Origin: Streptomyces fumanus | Lineage (GTDB): Bacteria; Actinomycetota; Actinomycetes; Streptomycetales; Streptomycetaceae | Direction: 5' to 3' | NCBI RefSeq assembly: GCF_014655295.1 | Contig: NZ_BNBI01000004.1 | Span: 186,001-250,000 of the forward strand | DNA length: 64,000 bases | In this document: in pieces, positions 33,025 to 41,210 of the stretch | Layout: every line of letters starts with the position of its first letter | How positions within the stretch are numbered: position 1 is the stretch's first letter | Notes under the pieces: model-generated | What the model was told of the DNA's origin: nothing | Databases searched by the model: none | The model's input: the letters and a program-made list of their open reading frames with translations, nothing else | Made by a program: the position numbers and the translations under genes

Positions 33025-35508
33025 ATGGTGCTGCTGTTCGCCCGTGGTTCTCCCTCCTTCATCACCGAGGTGCGACGCAGAGTGCAGGAAGTTCGATTCG
33101 ACCTCTCAGCCTTCGGTCTCAGTGAGACCGCCCGGTGCGGGGCCCGCCTGCGGGAAGCCGTCAGGACCACCGACTCACCGGCCACGGCGGCGCAACGGAT
33201 CGCCGACTTCCTCTACGACAGCCTGCGCGACGGACACGACGGCCCCGCCTGCGGCGCGGTGGGCGTCTTCGTCATCGACGCGCCCGACGCCTCGGGAGAC
33301 CCCACCGGGAACGGCCCGCGTTACGCCCTGGAGGGATACCGCGGCCCGCACCCGGCCCGGCCCGGCGGCCCGGCCGGGTCCGACGCGCTGGACCCACCCG
33401 CACTGGCATCCGGCACCGCCCACGAGACACCCGCCCTGCACCGGCTGCTCGAACGCCTCGCGGTCACCGCCCAGGACGCCCAGGACACGGACGGCAGCGC
33501 GCCGCCCGACGGAACCGGCCCGGCCGTGCGGGTGTCCGACCTCCAGCCGGACGAACTGGAGGATGCCCTCCCCGAACGGGACGTCCGCCGCGCACTGGCC
33601 TACGGGGGAACCCTGTCACCGGGCCGGCGCTACGCGGTGGTGCTGCTGTGCCGGGTCCCGCTGCCCGACGGGACCGCGGCGCTGTTCCGCACCATCGCCG
33701 GCAGCACGCGCCTGGCGCTGCTGTCCGGCCACCCGGCGGCCCCGGCCGTGCGGGCGGACGCCGTGCGCGCCCTCCTGGCGGACCTGGAGCACCTGACGGG
33801 AGAACGGGCCGCGGAACTGCAGACGGTGGTGACCGAGCTGCGCTCCGCCGCCACGGAGCTGCGCCGGTCCCAGCGGGAGCTGCAGCAGCGGGAGCGGGAA
33901 CTGAGCGAGGAGGCCGCGATCGTCGAACTGCTCCAGGAGGTCGGCAGCGGACTGGCGGCCGAACTGGACCTCGACGCGCTGGTCCAGCACGCGGTCGACG
34001 CCGCCACCCGCCTGGCCGGGGCGGCGTTCGGCGCGTTCTTCTACAACGTGCTCGGCGAGACCGGGGAGTCGTACCTGCTCTATGTGATCTCCGGCGTGGA
34101 CCGGTCCGCCTTCGACAAGTTCCCCATGCCGCGCAACACCCAGGTCTTCGAGCCCACCTTCCGGGGCCTGGGCGTGGTCAGGTCCGAGGACATCACCGCG
34201 GACCCGCGCTACGGCCACAACGCGCCCCACCACGGGATGCCGGAGGGGCACCTGCCGGTGCGCAGCTATCTGGCCGTACCGGTGATGGCCCGGGGGACGG
34301 TGCTCGGCGGGTTCTTCTTCGGCCATCCGGACCCGGGGGTCTTCACCGAGCGGCACGAACGCCTGATCACCGGGGTCGCCGCGCAGACCGCCGTGGCACT
34401 GCAGAACGCGCAGACCTACCGCCAGGAACGGGAGGCGGCCATGGAACTGCAGCGCCACCTGCTGCCGCGGCTTCCCCGCGTCGACGGCATCGCCAGCACG
34501 TCCCGGTACCTGCCCGCCGCACGGGACCGCGGCGCCGGCGGTGACTGGGTCGACCTGATACCCCTGGCGGACGGCGCGCTGGCACTGGTCGTCGGCGACG
34601 CGATGGGCAAGGGCGTCCGGGCGGCGGCGGTCATGGGCCAGATTCGCACGGCCTGCCGTGCCTACGCGCAGCTCGGTCTCGCCCCCGCCGAGGTGCTGGA
34701 ACAACTGAGCGTCCTGCTGGACGACATCGCTCCCGGTTCCATCGCCACCTGCGTCTACGCGGTGCTCGACACCCGCCGGGACCGGCTGCGGCTGGCCGTC
34801 GCCGGGCACCTGCCGCCGGTCCGGCGCGACCCGGGCGGCAGCGCCCGGTTCCTCGACGAGAGGGTCGGGCCGCCGTTGGGCGTGGGCCGGCGCCCTTACC
34901 AGGAGCAGGATGTCGCCCTGCCGCCCGGATCGCGGCTGCTGCTCTACACCGACGGCCTGGTCGAACGCCGCGGGCGCCCCATCGACGAGGGACTGCGGCT
35001 GCTGCGGGAGCTGGTGGCCGGGCCGGTGGGCGAGATCGAGGCCGACTGCGACTCCTGGCTGAACGCCCTGGCCGACGGCGAGCACGACGACGACATCGCC
35101 ATGCTCTACCTGCACCGGCCCGAGGACGCGGCCCAGCAGGCGGCGGTGGCGCGGGAGTACGCCCCCGTCTCCGGCGCGGTCCCCGACGCCCGCGACCTGG
35201 TCTCCCGGACCATGCGCGAGTGGGGCCTGCGGCACCTGGTGAACGACATGATGCTGATCGCGGACGAGATGGTCGCCAACGCGGTACGGCACGCCCGGAC
35301 ACCGCTGCGGGTGGAGCTGAGGCGGTCGGGGGAACGCGTCGTCCTGGAAGTCACCGACAGCAGCACCGAGGAACCCCGGCTGATCGTGTCCCAGCCCGGC
35401 GAGTTCGGACACCGGGGCATATTCCTGGTCGACGCCATCGCGACCCGCTGGGGCACCCGCCCGATCGACGGCGGGAAAGTGGTGTGGGCGGAGGTGAAGG
35501 CGTCGTGA
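33025..35508 (+). CDS. GAF-PP2C-HATPase fusion: phosphatase and anti-sigma kinase in one protein
   Basis: 827 residues. N-terminal region of unknown fold (1-260), a coiled coil (about 262-310) rich in RELQQRERELSEE, a GAF domain (about 310-465), PP2C phosphatase (about 480-690; motifs G-G-D-W-V-D and G-D-A-M-G-K-G), and a C-terminal RsbW-like HATPase (about 710-827) with N-box M-L-I-A-D-E-M-V-A-N-A-V-R-H-A, G1 E-V-T-D-S and G2 G-H-R-G-I-F-L-V. It could both phosphorylate and dephosphorylate a STAS protein; the STAS gene lies 82 bases downstream. Start ATG 33025 is the first codon with GAGG nearby; an open frame further upstream is low-complexity. Confidence 0.88.
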   Translation: MVLLFARGSPSFITEVRRRVQEVRFDLSAFGLSETARCGARLREAVRTTDSPATAAQRIADFLYDSLRDGHDGPACGAVGVFVIDAPDASGDPTGNGPRYALEGYRGPHPARPGGPAGSDALDPPALASGTAHETPALHRLLERLAVTAQDAQDTDGSAPPDGTGPAVRVSDLQPDELEDALPERDVRRALAYGGTLSPGRRYAVVLLCRVPLPDGTAALFRTIAGSTRLALLSGHPAAPAVRADAVRALLADLEHLTGERAAELQTVVTELRSAATELRRSQRELQQRERELSEEAAIVELLQEVGSGLAAELDLDALVQHAVDAATRLAGAAFGAFFYNVLGETGESYLLYVISGVDRSAFDKFPMPRNTQVFEPTFRGLGVVRSEDITADPRYGHNAPHHGMPEGHLPVRSYLAVPVMARGTVLGGFFFGHPDPGVFTERHERLITGVAAQTAVALQNAQTYRQEREAAMELQRHLLPRLPRVDGIASTSRYLPAARDRGAGGDWVDLIPLADGALALVVGDAMGKGVRAAAVMGQIRTACRAYAQLGLAPAEVLEQLSVLLDDIAPGSIATCVYAVLDTRRDRLRLAVAGHLPPVRRDPGGSARFLDERVGPPLGVGRRPYQEQDVALPPGSRLLLYTDGLVERRGRPIDEGLRLLRELVAGPVGEIEADCDSWLNALADGEHDDDIAMLYLHRPEDAAQQAAVAREYAPVSGAVPDARDLVSRTMREWGLRHLVNDMMLIADEMVANAVRHARTPLRVELRRSGERVVLEVTDSSTEEPRLIVSQPGEFGHRGIFLVDAIATRWGTRPIDGGKVVWAEVKAS

Positions 35509-35590
35509 CCGCGCTCCCCGGCCCCTTCCCCGACCCGCTCCGACGGACCCGTCCGCCCCGTCTTCAGCAGACTTCAGGAGAGCTGCCCCG

Positions 35591-36019
35591 ATGACCACCC
35601 CGCCCGCTCCCGACGGCCCCCGGCCCGCCGCCGGCCCACCCCTGGCCGGGCCCGGCGGCCTCCTCCCCGCCGGGCCCACCCTCTCCCTCGCCTCGCACCG
35701 CGGCCCGCACCACGCGATCGTCACCGTGGACGGTGCCATCGACTACCACACCGCGCCCCAGTTGCTGGGACATCTGTCCACCCCGGAGACGCAGGGCGTC
35801 CCCCTGCTGATCCTGGACCTGGCCCGGGTGGACTTCTGCGACTCCAGCGCGCTGGGGGCGTTCGTCGAGATCCAGCGCCGCCGCTCGGCCGCGGGACACC
35901 GGTTCGCGTTGACCGGCGTCCAGTTGGAGGTCAGGCGGATACTCGAACTCACCCAGCTCACCTCGGTGCTGCCGCTGCACGCGACGGTCGAGGAGGCCCT
36001 CGCCGCGAACCGTCCCTGA
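35591..36019 (+). CDS. STAS-domain anti-sigma factor antagonist
   Basis: 142 residues: a Pro/Gly-rich N-terminus of about 30 residues, then a STAS domain with LLILDLARVDFCDSSALGAFVEIQRR; the D-S-S serines are the expected phosphorylation site. Located directly after the phosphatase/kinase fusion and before a convergent sigma factor gene, so the three form a likely partner-switching module. CAGGAGAG precedes the ATG. Confidence 0.86.
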   Translation: MTTPPAPDGPRPAAGPPLAGPGGLLPAGPTLSLASHRGPHHAIVTVDGAIDYHTAPQLLGHLSTPETQGVPLLILDLARVDFCDSSALGAFVEIQRRRSAAGHRFALTGVQLEVRRILELTQLTSVLPLHATVEEALAANRP

Positions 36020-36058
36020 CCCGGAACGGGCCACGGCACACAGAGCGGTCCGGGCATG

Positions 36059-36112
36059 CGGAACGGGCCGCCGTGTCCTGCCCTGCGAGGACACCGCGGC
36101 CCGTACGTTCCG
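36059..36112. terminator. Strong bidirectional terminator
   Basis: GGGCCGCCGTGTCCT (36065-36079) pairs with AGGACACCGCGGCCC (36088-36102) with one mismatch, and CGGAAC/GTTCCG extends the stem past a GTAC bulge. It separates the convergent STAS and sigma genes. Confidence 0.8.
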
Positions 36113-36124
36113 GGCGCCGGCCGG

Positions 36125-36964
36125 TCAGACGGTGCTGAGCAGGCCCGTGCGCAGACGGCTCAGCAGCCGCGACAGCAGCCGGGAGACGTGCATCTGGGAG
36201 ACCCCGAGACGCTCACCGATCTCCTTCTGGGTGAGTTCCTCCACGAACCGCCAGTGGATGATCTGCCGGTCGCGCTCGTCCAGCTCGGCGATCATCGGGG
36301 CCAGGGCGTGGAAGTCCTCGACCAGTTCGAGGGCGGCGTCGTCGGTGCCGATGAAGTCCGCCAGCGCGGCCTCGCCGTCCTCGCTGCCGTTGATGGCGGC
36401 GTCGAGGGAGGCGGAGTTGTAGCCGTTGGACGCCAGCCGCGCCTCGGCGACCTCGCTCTCCGGCAGGCTCATCAGCTCGGCCAGTTCCTTGGTGGTGGGG
36501 TTGCGTCCCAGTCGGCTGCGCAGCTCCTCGGTGGCGCGGGCCAACTGCACGCGGGCCTCCTGCAGGCGGCGCGGCACGTGCACGGCCCAGGAGGTGTCAC
36601 GGAAGAACCGCTTGATCTCACCGACGATGTACGGCACCGCGAAGGAGGTGAACTCCACCTCCCGGGAGATCTCGAACCGGTCGATGGCCTTGATCAGACC
36701 GATCATGCCGACCTGGACGATGTCCTCCATCTCCTCCGGGCCCCGGCTGCGGAACCGGCCGGCCGCGAAGCGGACCAGGGACATGTTCATCTCGATCAGC
36801 GTGTTGCGCGCGTACTGGTACTCGGGGGTGCCCTCCTCCAGCGTCGCCAGCCGGTCGAAGAACAGCTTCGACAGCTCCCGCGCGTCCTTCGGCGCGACCT
36901 TGGAGGGGTCCGTGACCTCCGGAGCACCCACCGTCTGCCTCGCAGTCTGCACGGTCGTCGCCAT
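36125..36964 (-). CDS. Sigma-B/F/G-type RNA polymerase sigma factor
   Basis: 279 residues with sigma region 2 (about 60-130: MEDIVQVGMIGLIKAIDRFEISREVEFTSFAVPYIVGEIKRFFRDTSW), region 3 (about 140-205) and region 4 (about 225-275: LTQKEIGERLGVSQMHVSRLLSRLL). The pattern V-H-V-P-R-R-L-Q-E marks the SigB/SigF subfamily of stress and sporulation sigma factors, normally held by an RsbW-type kinase. Streptomyces carry many such paralogues, so I do not assign a name. A GGGTAG element lies about 60 bases upstream (near 37020-37028), compatible with autogenous control but without a clear -35. Confidence 0.9.
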   Translation of the reverse strand: MATTVQTARQTVGAPEVTDPSKVAPKDARELSKLFFDRLATLEEGTPEYQYARNTLIEMNMSLVRFAAGRFRSRGPEEMEDIVQVGMIGLIKAIDRFEISREVEFTSFAVPYIVGEIKRFFRDTSWAVHVPRRLQEARVQLARATEELRSRLGRNPTTKELAELMSLPESEVAEARLASNGYNSASLDAAINGSEDGEAALADFIGTDDAALELVEDFHALAPMIAELDERDRQIIHWRFVEELTQKEIGERLGVSQMHVSRLLSRLLSRLRTGLLSTV

Positions 36965-37137
36965 GTTCCGCCCCTACCAGTAGTCCGTTCTCATCACCGG
37001 TCCGTTGTCCGGCGAACCGGCGTCTACCCCGGTGGCGAACAGGCATGCCTGCCGAATCCCCACCAATTTCGGATCCGCCTCAGCGACCGGATCCGCGTCG
37101 GCTTCCCGGTCCGCCGGTGACCTACAGTGGCGGGGAT

Positions 37138-37986
37138 ATGGACGAGGCACTGCGGATACATGGGGCGCTGGAGCGGCTCCGGGGGCGTCTGGCGCGCGAG
37201 GAGCGGCTGATCGTCGGGCTCTCCGGCGGGGTGGACTCCTGCTTGCTGGCGGCCGTGGCGGGGGAGGTGCTCGGCGAGCGGGCGGTGGCCGTCACGGCGG
37301 TGTCGCCGAGCCTGCCGGCGGCGGAGCGGGAGTTCGCCCGCTCCTTCGCCCGGGCCCGTGGTCTGCGGCACATCGAGGTGTGCACCGACGAGCAGGACCG
37401 CCCGGAGTACCGGGCCAACGGCGGCGACCGCTGCTACCACTGCAAGAGCGCGCTGTTCGACGCCCTGGCGCCGCTCGCGGAGCTGTCCGGGGCCGCCGTC
37501 GCGCTGGGCACCAACCTCGACGACCTGGGGGACCACCGGCCCGGTCTGCGGGCGGCCGCCGAGCGCGGTTCGGTCGCGCCGCTGGTGGACGCCGGCCTGG
37601 ACAAGGCGACGGTCCGCGCCGTGGCCCGTCTGCTGGAACTGGACCTCGGCGTGGCGGACAAACCGGCGGCCGCCTGCCTGGCCTCCCGGGTGGCCTACGG
37701 GGACCCGGTGACCCCCGAGGTGCTGGCCCGCGTCGAACGGGCCGAGGCGTCGGTGAAGGCGCTCGGTTTCGCCGACTGCCGGGTGCGGGCCCACGCGGAG
37801 GGCACCGTGGCCCGGCTGGAGCTGCCCGCGCGGGACATCGACCGGGCGGTGACGGTACGGGCCGAGCTGGACGCGGCGGTGCGCCGGGCGGGCTTCGTGT
37901 TCTGCGCCCTGGACCTGGCCGGCTTCAGCAGCGGCCGGATGAACGTCCTGCTCGGCATGCCGGCGGTGCGCGGAGCGCGGGCATGA
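37138..37986 (+). CDS. larE: LarE: ATP-dependent sacrificial sulfur transferase
   Basis: 282 residues. PP-loop S-G-G-V-D-S (residues 29-34) for AMP transfer, the R-C-Y-H-C-K-S segment near 100, and A-A-A-C-L-A-S-R with Cys180 at the position of the cysteine that donates its sulfur in Lactobacillus LarE. LarE converts the two carboxylates of the nickel-pincer precursor to thiocarboxylates. Start ATG 37138 has only GGGGA nearby; a TACAGT -10-like box at 37123-37128 would put transcription start almost at the ATG, so the mRNA may be nearly leaderless. Overlaps larB by ATGA. Confidence 0.93.
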   Translation: MDEALRIHGALERLRGRLAREERLIVGLSGGVDSCLLAAVAGEVLGERAVAVTAVSPSLPAAEREFARSFARARGLRHIEVCTDEQDRPEYRANGGDRCYHCKSALFDALAPLAELSGAAVALGTNLDDLGDHRPGLRAAAERGSVAPLVDAGLDKATVRAVARLLELDLGVADKPAAACLASRVAYGDPVTPEVLARVERAEASVKALGFADCRVRAHAEGTVARLELPARDIDRAVTVRAELDAAVRRAGFVFCALDLAGFSSGRMNVLLGMPAVRGARA

Positions 37987-38684
37987 GCGCGGGTCAGGGA
38001 CCGCAGGACGGGCCGGGCTTCGCCGACCTGGGGTTCGCCCGGGTCGACACCGCGCGGGAGGCCCGGCAGGGGTTGCCCGAGGTGGTGTACGGGCCCGGCA
38101 AGACCGCCGCCGAGGTCACCGCGATCGTCCAGCGCCTGCTGACGGCCAACACCGGGCCGGTGCTGGTCACCCGCGTCGACGCCGGTACGGCCGGTGAGGT
38201 GCTGGGCGAGGTGCCCGGCGGACGGTGGGACGAGGCGGCCCGCCTGCTGGTGTGGCGGCCCGCGCCCGCCGGGGAGTTCCGCCTCTGCGTGGTCAGCGCC
38301 GGCACCTCCGACGGCCCGGTGGCCGCCGAGGCCGCGGCGGTGGCCTCGGCCGTCGGCCTGCGGGTCGAGGTGATCCGCGACGTGGGCGTGGCCGGGCTGC
38401 ACCGGCTGCTGGCGGTCGCCGGCGAGCTGCGCCGGGCCGACGCGGTGATCGTCGTGGCCGGCATGGAGGGCGCCCTGGCCAGCGCGGTGGGCGGGCTGGT
38501 CGCCGCCCCGGTCGTCGCGGTCCCCACCTCCACCGGGTACGGCGCCTCACTGGAAGGCGTGACCGCGCTGCTGGCCATGCTGTCCTCCTGCGCGGCCGGG
38601 CTGACGGTGGTCAACATCGACTCCGGGTTCTCCGCCGCCATGGCGGCCTTCCGGCTCGCCCGCGCCACCCGGCGGCCCCTGTGA
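37983..38684 (+). CDS. larB: LarB: nickel-pincer cofactor carboxylase/hydrolase
   Basis: 233 residues. LarB carboxylates nicotinic-acid adenine dinucleotide at C5 and cleaves it, the first step of nickel-pincer nucleotide synthesis. Seen: F-A-R-V-D near the start, EVVYGPGKT, then the PurE-like core LCVVSAGTSDGPVAAEAA, IRDVGVAGLHRLL, VVAGMEGALASAVGGLV and PTSTGYGAS. ATGA overlap with larE and GTGA overlap with larC give a tight operon. Confidence 0.93.
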   Translation: MSAGQGPQDGPGFADLGFARVDTAREARQGLPEVVYGPGKTAAEVTAIVQRLLTANTGPVLVTRVDAGTAGEVLGEVPGGRWDEAARLLVWRPAPAGEFRLCVVSAGTSDGPVAAEAAAVASAVGLRVEVIRDVGVAGLHRLLAVAGELRRADAVIVVAGMEGALASAVGGLVAAPVVAVPTSTGYGASLEGVTALLAMLSSCAAGLTVVNIDSGFSAAMAAFRLARATRRPL

Positions 38685-39820
38685 TCCTCTGGCTCAACCC
38701 CGCCACCGGCCTCTCCGGTGACATGCTGCTGGGCGCCCTGCTGGACCTCGGCGCCCCGCTGGACGAGGTGCGCGCCGCGGTCTCCGCCACGGGGCTGACC
38801 CACTGGAAGCTGGACGCGGAGCGGGTCGACGTGGACGGCATCCGCGCCACCCGGGCCCGGGTGGACGTGGCCGACGAGGCCACCGAACGGCGAGCGGCGG
38901 AACTCGTCCAGCGGGTCCGGGCCGCTTCACCGCCCGCCGTCGCCGCCCTGGCCGCGCGGGCCGTCACGGCCGTCGCGGAGGTGGAGGCCGCCCTGCACGG
39001 CGCCGACCCGGCCGAGGTGCACCTGCACGAACTGGGCGGCCTGGACACCGTGGTGGACACCGTCGGCGTGGCGGCGGCGCTGCGCGCGCTGGACGTCACC
39101 GAGGTGCACAGCGCACCGGTCGGCGTGGGCAGCGGTGAGGTACGTACCCGCCACGGCGTCCTGCCGGTGCCCGCGCCCGCCACCATGGCCCTGCTGACCG
39201 GGGCCCGGGTGCGCGGCATCGACGTGACCGGCGAGACGGTGACCCCGACCGGCGCCGCGCTGCTGAAGGCCGCCGGCGCCGAGTACGGGCCGATGCCCGC
39301 GATGCGCCCGCGGCGGACCGGATACGGGGCCGGGACGAAGCGGTTCCCGGGCCGCCCGAACGTACTGCAGGCCGTGCTCGGCGAGGCGGACGCCGCCCCG
39401 GACGGTGACGAGCTGGTGCAGTTGGAGACCAACCTCGACGACGTGACCGGCGAGCTGCTCGGGCACCTGGTGGCCAGGCTGCTGGACGAGGGCGCCCTGG
39501 ACGCCTGGGTGGTGCCCGCGGTGATGAAGAAGGGCCGGCCCGCCCACGTCGCCCATGTGCTGTGCCGCCCCGCCGACACCGGCCGGCTGCGTGAGCTGCT
39601 GTTCGCCGAGACCGGCACGCTCGGCGTACGGGACCGGCGCGTGCACCGCACCGCGCTGCCCCGCACCGCGACCACGGTCGACGTCGGCGGCCACCCGGTG
39701 CGCGTCAAACGCGGACCGCACGGCGCCAAAGCCGAGTACGAGGACCTCAAGGCGGCGGCGCGGGCGCTCGGCCTGCCCCTGCGCGAGGTCGCGGCACGGG
39801 CCCTGCGCCCCGGCCCGTGA
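38681..39820 (+). CDS. larC: LarC: nickel insertase of pincer cofactor synthesis
   Basis: 379 residues in one frame. LarC inserts nickel into the dithiocarboxylate precursor, using CTP. N-terminal part with WLNPATGLSGDMLLGALLDLGAP, EVHLHELGGLDTVVD and G-S-G-E-V-R-T-R-H-G-V-L-P-V-P-A-P-A; C-terminal part with LETNLDDVTGELLGHL and TPTGAALL. In Lactobacillus plantarum the two halves are joined by programmed frameshifting; here the frame is continuous. GTG start overlaps larB stop. No larA is recognised around it. Confidence 0.93.
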   Translation: MILWLNPATGLSGDMLLGALLDLGAPLDEVRAAVSATGLTHWKLDAERVDVDGIRATRARVDVADEATERRAAELVQRVRAASPPAVAALAARAVTAVAEVEAALHGADPAEVHLHELGGLDTVVDTVGVAAALRALDVTEVHSAPVGVGSGEVRTRHGVLPVPAPATMALLTGARVRGIDVTGETVTPTGAALLKAAGAEYGPMPAMRPRRTGYGAGTKRFPGRPNVLQAVLGEADAAPDGDELVQLETNLDDVTGELLGHLVARLLDEGALDAWVVPAVMKKGRPAHVAHVLCRPADTGRLRELLFAETGTLGVRDRRVHRTALPRTATTVDVGGHPVRVKRGPHGAKAEYEDLKAAARALGLPLREVAARALRPGP

Positions 39821-40048
39821 GGGACGCGGGCGGCCCCGTCGAGCCACCTGGTGACGACCTCGCGGCGCGGCGCCGGCGGGCCGTGTAGCAGCACCGTCGG
39901 ACCGGGGCGACGCTGGCCTCGGTCGGTCCGGGTGAACGGGACGTGACAAGGTGGGCCGTTGGCTTTTCCGTCGCGTGCGGTGCGATGCTGCACGCGAAGG
40001 GTGCCCCGGTCCCGCGGGACCGCGGCACCGTGGGGCGAGGAAGGATGA

Positions 40049-41209
40049 GTGGCGAAGGTGGAGGAGCTGGGTGCGGCCGTGGCGACCGCCCGACGGCTGG
40101 CCGAGGACGTTCTGGCCCCACGTGCGGCAGCCGTGGACGCCGAGCGCCGCTGGCCGGCCGAAGGGGTGGCCGCGCTGCGTGCCGAGCTCGGGGGCCTGGT
40201 CGTCCCGGAGAGCTGCGGCGGCATGGGACACGGGCTGCTGGCCGTGGCCCAGGTCGGGGAGGCCACCGGACGGTCCTGCGCGTCGACCTCCCTCTGCTTC
40301 GGCATGCACCTGGTCGCCTCCGCGGTCATCGCCGCCAAGGCCACCGGCGACCAGCGGTCCCGCTACCTGAAGTCGATCGCGGCGGGCGAGCACCTGACCA
40401 CGCTGGCGCTGTCGGAGCCCGGCACCGGGGGAGAGTTCTGGATCTCCCGGACCGAGATGACCACGCACGACGACGACCTCCGGCTGACGGGTGCCAAGAG
40501 CTTCGTCACCAACGGCGGGCACGCCGACTCCTACGTGGTCTCCACGGTCGCCGCGGACACCGAGGCGCTGCCCGGCCAGTTCTCCTGTGTCGTGGTGGAC
40601 CGCGACACGCCCGGCCTGGTCTGGGGCGCGCCCTGGCAGGGCATGGGAATGCGCGGCAACGCCTCCGGCGGTCTGACCCTGGACGCCGCCGTCGTCCCCC
40701 GCAGCCGGCTGCTCGGCGAGGAGGGCGACGAGATCTGGTACGTCTTCAATGTGGTCGCCCCGTTCTTCCTGATGGCCATGGCCGGCACCTATCTCGGCGT
40801 GTCCGCGGCCGCGCTGGAGGAGGCCCGTCGGCATGTGCTGGGACGGCAGTACGCCCACAGCGGCGCCGACCTGGCGGCCAACCCCCTCGTCCAGCACCGG
40901 CTGGGCACCATGTGGGCCCGCGTGGAACGCACCCGCCGGCTCGTCTACCAGGCGGCCCTGGAAGCGGAGGCGGGAGGCCCCGAGGCGCTGCTCGGCCTGT
41001 GCTCGGCCAAGGCCGAGGTCGCCGAGACCGCCGAGCGCGTCATCAACGACGCGCTCACCCTGACCGGCGGCATCGGTTACGCCCAGGACGGTCCGCTGCA
41101 CCGGCACCTGCGCGACGCGCGGGCCGCCCATGTGATGGCCCCGCTCACCGACACGCTGCGGACATGGACGGGCCGGGCCTTGCTGGGACGTCCGCTGCTG
41201 GGGGACTGA
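40049..41209 (+). CDS. Acyl-CoA dehydrogenase family protein
   Basis: 386 residues, FAD flavoprotein of the ACAD fold: N-terminal helical domain, central beta domain with L-S-E-P-G-T-G-G-E-F and S-F-V-T-N-G-G-H-A-D, and C-terminal domain with A-E-V-A-E-T-A and L-T-L-T-G-G-I-G-Y. The usual catalytic Glu in the C-terminal helix region is not obvious to me, as in several broad-substrate ACAD-like enzymes. GTG start with GAGGAAGGA. The phosphatase gene begins one base after its stop, an unusual pairing. Substrate unknown. Confidence 0.87.
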   Translation: MAKVEELGAAVATARRLAEDVLAPRAAAVDAERRWPAEGVAALRAELGGLVVPESCGGMGHGLLAVAQVGEATGRSCASTSLCFGMHLVASAVIAAKATGDQRSRYLKSIAAGEHLTTLALSEPGTGGEFWISRTEMTTHDDDLRLTGAKSFVTNGGHADSYVVSTVAADTEALPGQFSCVVVDRDTPGLVWGAPWQGMGMRGNASGGLTLDAAVVPRSRLLGEEGDEIWYVFNVVAPFFLMAMAGTYLGVSAAALEEARRHVLGRQYAHSGADLAANPLVQHRLGTMWARVERTRRLVYQAALEAEAGGPEALLGLCSAKAEVAETAERVINDALTLTGGIGYAQDGPLHRHLRDARAAHVMAPLTDTLRTWTGRALLGRPLLGD

Positions 41210-41210
41210 G

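Noticed and set aside
33616..35739. 707-codon minus-strand open frame
   Set aside because: Antisense to the PP2C-HATPase gene; low-complexity translation.
36964..37030. Sigma-B-type autogenous promoter (GGGTAG) for the sigma gene
   Set aside because: The -10-like element is present but no GTTT-type -35 at the right distance, so not listed as a feature.
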